Source of the DNA: CBFGWV01 sp965652545
GTDB taxonomy: Bacteria; Pseudomonadota; Gammaproteobacteria; Competibacterales; Competibacteraceae
Direction: 5' to 3'
Assembly (NCBI GenBank): GCA_965652545.1
Contig: CBFGWV010000222.1
Coordinates: forward strand, 1 to 8,173
Length of the DNA: 8,173 nucleotides
The stretch's first letter is position 1. Each line of letters opens with the position of its first letter. Positions 6,487 to 8,173 of the stretch are shown piece by piece. The translations under genes and the position numbers were made by a program. The notes beneath the pieces are model-generated. The model had not been told where the DNA came from. It did not search any database and saw only the letters and a list, made by a program, of their open reading frames with translations.

Positions 6487-6519
6487 GATGGGTATCGCTG
6501 CGCTCAACCCATCCTACAT
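6487..6519. repeat. Solo copy of the 32-34 bp REP-like element
   Basis: GATGGGTATCGCTGCG starts a single arm matching the right arms of the pairs at 588-707 and 7166-7260, with one base missing (GCTGCG instead of GCTTGCG). It ends in CCTACAT. No partner arm is nearby, so this is a singlet or the remnant of a broken pair. The engB stop codon (TAG, read from 6514-6516 on the minus strand) and its final Met codon (6517-6519) are made from the repeat's own ATGTAG end. Confidence 0.85.
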
Positions 6520-7131
6520 TTCGATAGGTTGCGGGCCGGCTCCTAGCCACCCATCCAGTTGCGCGACCGCCTCCTCCAACCCGGTGCGATCATGCGACGA
6601 GAACAACTGCGCGGTGGCCACCGGGTAGTCGCTGTGCAGGCGCTTGCGCACGGCCTGGAGTACGTTCATCGCCGGCCCCCGTTTGAGCTTGTCCGCCTTG
6701 GTCAGGAGGATATGCGTCGGCAGGCGGCGATGGGCGCACCAGTCGAGCATCTGCGTATCCAACGGCGTAAACGGATGGCGGATGTCCATCAGCATGAGCA
6801 ACCCGGCCAGGCTTTGGCGGGTTTCCAGGTAGTGGGCCAACAAGGCCTGCCAGTGCCGGCGAACCGCCTCGGGTACCTTGGCGTAGCCATAGCCGGGCAG
6901 GTCGATCAAACGCCGCTCGTCCGTCAAGGCGAAGCAGTTGATCAACTGCGTGCGCCCAGGCGTCTTGCTGGTACGCGCCAGTGTCTTCTGACCGGTGAGC
7001 GTATTGAGCGCGCTGGACTTGCCCGCATTGGAGCGCCCGGCGAAGGCCACCTCCAGCCCCTCGTCCGGCGGTAACTGGTCAAGCTGATTCGCACTGGTGA
7101 GGAAGCGAGCCGACCGGTAGTCGTAACCCAT
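6514..7131 (-). CDS. engB: Ribosome biogenesis GTPase EngB (YihA/YsxC)
   Basis: This 205-residue cytoplasmic TRAFAC GTPase acts in late assembly of the large ribosomal subunit. GTPase motifs are in order: G1 GRSNAGKS (32-39), G2 region TSKTPGRTQ (54-62), G3 DLPGYGYAKV (77-86) and G4 TKAD (144-147), with a probable G5 near SS (178-179). Length is typical. The open frame extends upstream to a TTG at 7248, but that extension merely translates the repeat pair at 7166-7260. The ATG at 7131 has AAGGG 6 nt upstream and begins a normal EngB N-terminus, so it is the start. It converges with eda, diverges from cytochrome c4, and its stop codon is supplied by a REP-like repeat. No convincing promoter is seen in the 34 bp between start codon and repeat. 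Confidence 0.95.
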   Translation of the reverse strand: MGYDYRSARFLTSANQLDQLPPDEGLEVAFAGRSNAGKSSALNTLTGQKTLARTSKTPGRTQLINCFALTDERRLIDLPGYGYAKVPEAVRRHWQALLAHYLETRQSLAGLLMLMDIRHPFTPLDTQMLDWCAHRRLPTHILLTKADKLKRGPAMNVLQAVRKRLHSDYPVATAQLFSSHDRTGLEEAVAQLDGWLGAGPQPIEM

Positions 7132-7165
7132 TGTAAACCCTTGAAAAGCGCTATCGCGCAACGAA

Positions 7166-7260
7166 ATGTAGGATGGGTTGAGCGCAAGCGATACCCATCG
7201 ATCGGCGCTCGAATCAAGCCTCGCATGATGGGTATCGCTTGCGCTCAACCCATCCTACAT
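7166..7260. repeat. REPIN-like inverted pair, copy 2
   Basis: Arms 7166-7199 (beginning ATGTAGGATGGGTTGAG) and 7227-7260 (its exact reverse complement) pair over 34 bp around a 27-nt spacer. The element is the one at 588-707. The two spacers differ in length but share CTCGA-N3-AAGCC at nearly the same distance from the left arm (627-639 and 7208-7220), suggesting the pairs descend from one composite unit. Unlike copy 1 it lies upstream of both flanking genes, 35 bp from the engB start codon, where it must affect or be crossed by the engB promoter. Confidence 0.87.
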
Positions 7261-7313
7261 AGGTATTGGGCAGATACCTATCCAGCCCGCTCAGCCACTG
7301 CCATACCGCATCC

Positions 7314-7345
7314 ACTTAAAACGTAAAACTTAAAACCTAAAACGT
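7314..7345. repeat. AAAACNT heptamer tandem array, right copy
   Basis: Units AAAACGT (7318), AAAACTT (7325), AAAACCT (7332) and AAAACGT (7339) follow a partial ACTT unit. The period is exactly 7 bp, and only the sixth base of each unit varies. It has the same orientation as the array at 29-56. It lies about 20 bp before the -35 box of the cytochrome c4 promoter, where an A-tract-rich segment might act as an upstream element or bend DNA, although a 7-bp period is not in phase with the helix. No gene overlaps this copy. Confidence 0.75.
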
Positions 7346-7366
7346 CGCCCCCGGCGTCTTCCCGGT

Positions 7367-7396
7367 TTGCCGCCCCGCGGGCCGAAATGATATAAG
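7367..7396 (+). promoter_or_regulatory. Predicted sigma70 promoter of cytochrome c4
   Basis: TTGCCG (7367-7372) matches four of six -35 bases. TATAAG (7391-7396) matches five of six -10 bases, with an 18-bp spacer. Transcription would start near 7403, giving a leader of about 77 nt. No obvious FNR/ANR-type palindrome (TTGAT-N4-ATCAA) is seen. Assignment is by eye. Confidence 0.5.
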
Positions 7397-7430
7397 ACGC
7401 GGCGGCGCCGTTGGGGGTTCGCGCGGTGTA

Positions 7431-7448
7431 CGGGTCACCTTAGACCCG
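7431..7448 (+). promoter_or_regulatory. Leader hairpin upstream of cytochrome c4
   Basis: CGGGTC (7431-7436) and GACCCG (7443-7448) form a perfect 6-bp stem with a 6-nt loop in the predicted 5' leader. It ends 17 nt before the GGAG ribosome site (7466-7469), so it does not mask that site. It could stabilise the mRNA or bind a protein as a DNA palindrome. It matches no riboswitch class I know. Confidence 0.4.
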
Positions 7449-7479
7449 AGTCACGCAAGTTATCCGGAGTCTTCTCAGT

Positions 7480-8124
7480 ATGAACAAACTTCTACTGCTC
7501 TCGGCCGGCTGCGCCGCGATGCTGCTGACAACGTTTGCGCAGGCGCAGGAGGGCGATGCCGAGGCCGGTCAGGCCAAGGCCGCCACCTGTGTCGCCTGCC
7601 ACGGTGCCGAGGGTGTCAGCACCAATCCCGAGTGGCCCAACCTCGCCGGGCAGGGTGCCGGTTATCTGCACAAGCAACTGGTGGCCTTCAAGAACCCGGG
7701 CGAACCGAATGGGCGGGTCAATCCCACCATGAACGGCATGGCCGCCCCGCTCTCCGAGCAGGACATGGCCGACTTGGCCGCGTTCTATGCCAGCAAGCCC
7801 GTCGCCTTCAGCGAGGGTGACCCGGCTGTGGTCAAGACCGACCTCGTCGACGGCGAAACGCTCTACCGCGGCGGCGACCTGTCCAAGGGCGTTGCCGCTT
7901 GCGCCGCCTGCCACGGCACTTCGGGCCTGGGCAACCCCGCGGCCATGTTCCCCGCTCTTGCCGGTCAGCACGCCACCTATACCATCGCGCAGCTCAAGGC
8001 ATTCCGCAGCGGCGAGCGGGCCAACGACAACGGCCGCATGATGCGCGATATCGCCAGCCGCCTTACCGACGCCCAAATGGAAGCGGTCGCCCAATACATC
8101 CAGGGCTTGCGTCCGGCCGAGTAG
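7480..8124 (+). CDS. Cytochrome c4 (dihaem c-type cytochrome)
   Basis: This 214-residue periplasmic electron carrier has a Sec signal peptide (1-22, cut after AQA) and two similar cytochrome c domains with haem attachment at CVACH (37-41) and CAACH (141-145). Likely axial methionines are in the MNGM stretch (84-87) and the RMM stretch (186-188). The tail QYIQGLRP resembles other c4 proteins. Length and the two-domain layout fit c4, which passes electrons from the bc1 complex to terminal oxidases, notably cbb3 types, in many gammaproteobacteria. The ATG at 7480 begins the signal peptide and has GGAG 10 nt upstream. Beside engB, as I recall it in pseudomonads. It has its own predicted promoter. 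Export and haem attachment need Sec and Ccm genes, which are not in the window. Confidence 0.93.
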   Translation: MNKLLLLSAGCAAMLLTTFAQAQEGDAEAGQAKAATCVACHGAEGVSTNPEWPNLAGQGAGYLHKQLVAFKNPGEPNGRVNPTMNGMAAPLSEQDMADLAAFYASKPVAFSEGDPAVVKTDLVDGETLYRGGDLSKGVAACAACHGTSGLGNPAAMFPALAGQHATYTIAQLKAFRSGERANDNGRMMRDIASRLTDAQMEAVAQYIQGLRPAE

Positions 8125-8133
8125 GGACGCCGC

Positions 8134-8156
8134 GATCCGCGGGGGGCCGCGGAATC
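8134..8156 (+). terminator. Weak candidate terminator after cytochrome c4
   Basis: CCGCGG (8137-8142), a GGGG loop and CCGCGG (8147-8152) form a GC-rich stem, extended by GAT/ATC with one bulged A. It starts 10 nt past the stop codon. The following bases (ATTGCTATGG) contain no T-run, so intrinsic termination would be weak. The window ends shortly after, so what it separates is unknown. Confidence 0.35.
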
Positions 8157-8173
8157 ATTGCTATGGGCACCCA

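Larger units (their letters stand above)
7132..7479. other. 348-bp divergent region between engB and cytochrome c4
   Basis: No gene is supported here. From left to right it holds the engB ribosome site (AAGGG, just right of 7131), a REPIN-like inverted pair (7166-7260), a featureless stretch of about 50 bp, a degenerate heptamer array (7314-7345), a sigma70-like promoter pointing right (7367-7396), and an untranslated leader with a small hairpin before the cytochrome c4 ATG. Short open frames across the repeats merely translate the repeats. Confidence 0.8.

Noticed and set aside
7492..8094. 200-codon minus-strand frame opposite cytochrome c4
   Set aside because: Fully nested in the c4 gene, which has a signal peptide and two haem motifs; the antisense product is low complexity.

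Overview
The window is chromosomal DNA from a GC-rich gammaproteobacterium. Three things point there: a HexR-controlled Entner-Doudoroff (ED) gene set, the neighbouring pair engB and dihaem cytochrome c4 (an arrangement I recall from pseudomonads and relatives), and REP-like palindromes between genes. The order zwf-pgl-hexR facing edd-eda is not the Pseudomonas order (hexR-zwf-pgl-eda), so a Chromatiales-like or other non-Pseudomonas lineage is possible. I cannot name the species. All genes share the same high-GC style, and there is no phage, plasmid or transposase gene.

Layout, left to right. Positions 48-557 (minus) encode a small secreted protein of unknown function whose stop codon lies in an AAAACTT heptamer array (29-56). 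Positions 588-707 hold a pair of inverted 32-bp repeats (REPIN-like). Positions 719-3719 (minus strand, read zwf, pgl, hexR) form a tightly coupled operon: zwf and pgl overlap by 1 nt, pgl and hexR by 4 nt. Positions 3720-3846 are a divergent control region with two 15-bp HexR-type palindromes whose centres are exactly 63 bp apart. Positions 3847-6346 (plus) are edd and eda, overlapping by 14 nt. Positions 6347-6513 lie between convergent genes and hold three palindromic elements. Positions 6514-7131 (minus) are engB. Positions 7132-7479 hold a second REPIN-like pair, a second heptamer array, and the cytochrome c4 promoter and leader. Positions 7480-8124 (plus) encode cytochrome c4.

Together, Zwf, Pgl, Edd and Eda convert glucose-6-phosphate to pyruvate and glyceraldehyde-3-phosphate. 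HexR is made from the last gene of one arm and probably represses both arms through the shared divergent region, being released by the intermediate KDPG. Glucokinase, transporter and gnd genes are absent from the window. EngB (ribosome assembly) and cytochrome c4 (periplasmic electron carrier) are separate functions.

The metabolic genes are well-known families; no new enzymatic or defence system is visible. The least explained material is the intergenic repeat system: five copies of one 32-34 bp element, two degenerate heptamer arrays, and two further palindromes, several of which touch or supply stop codons.
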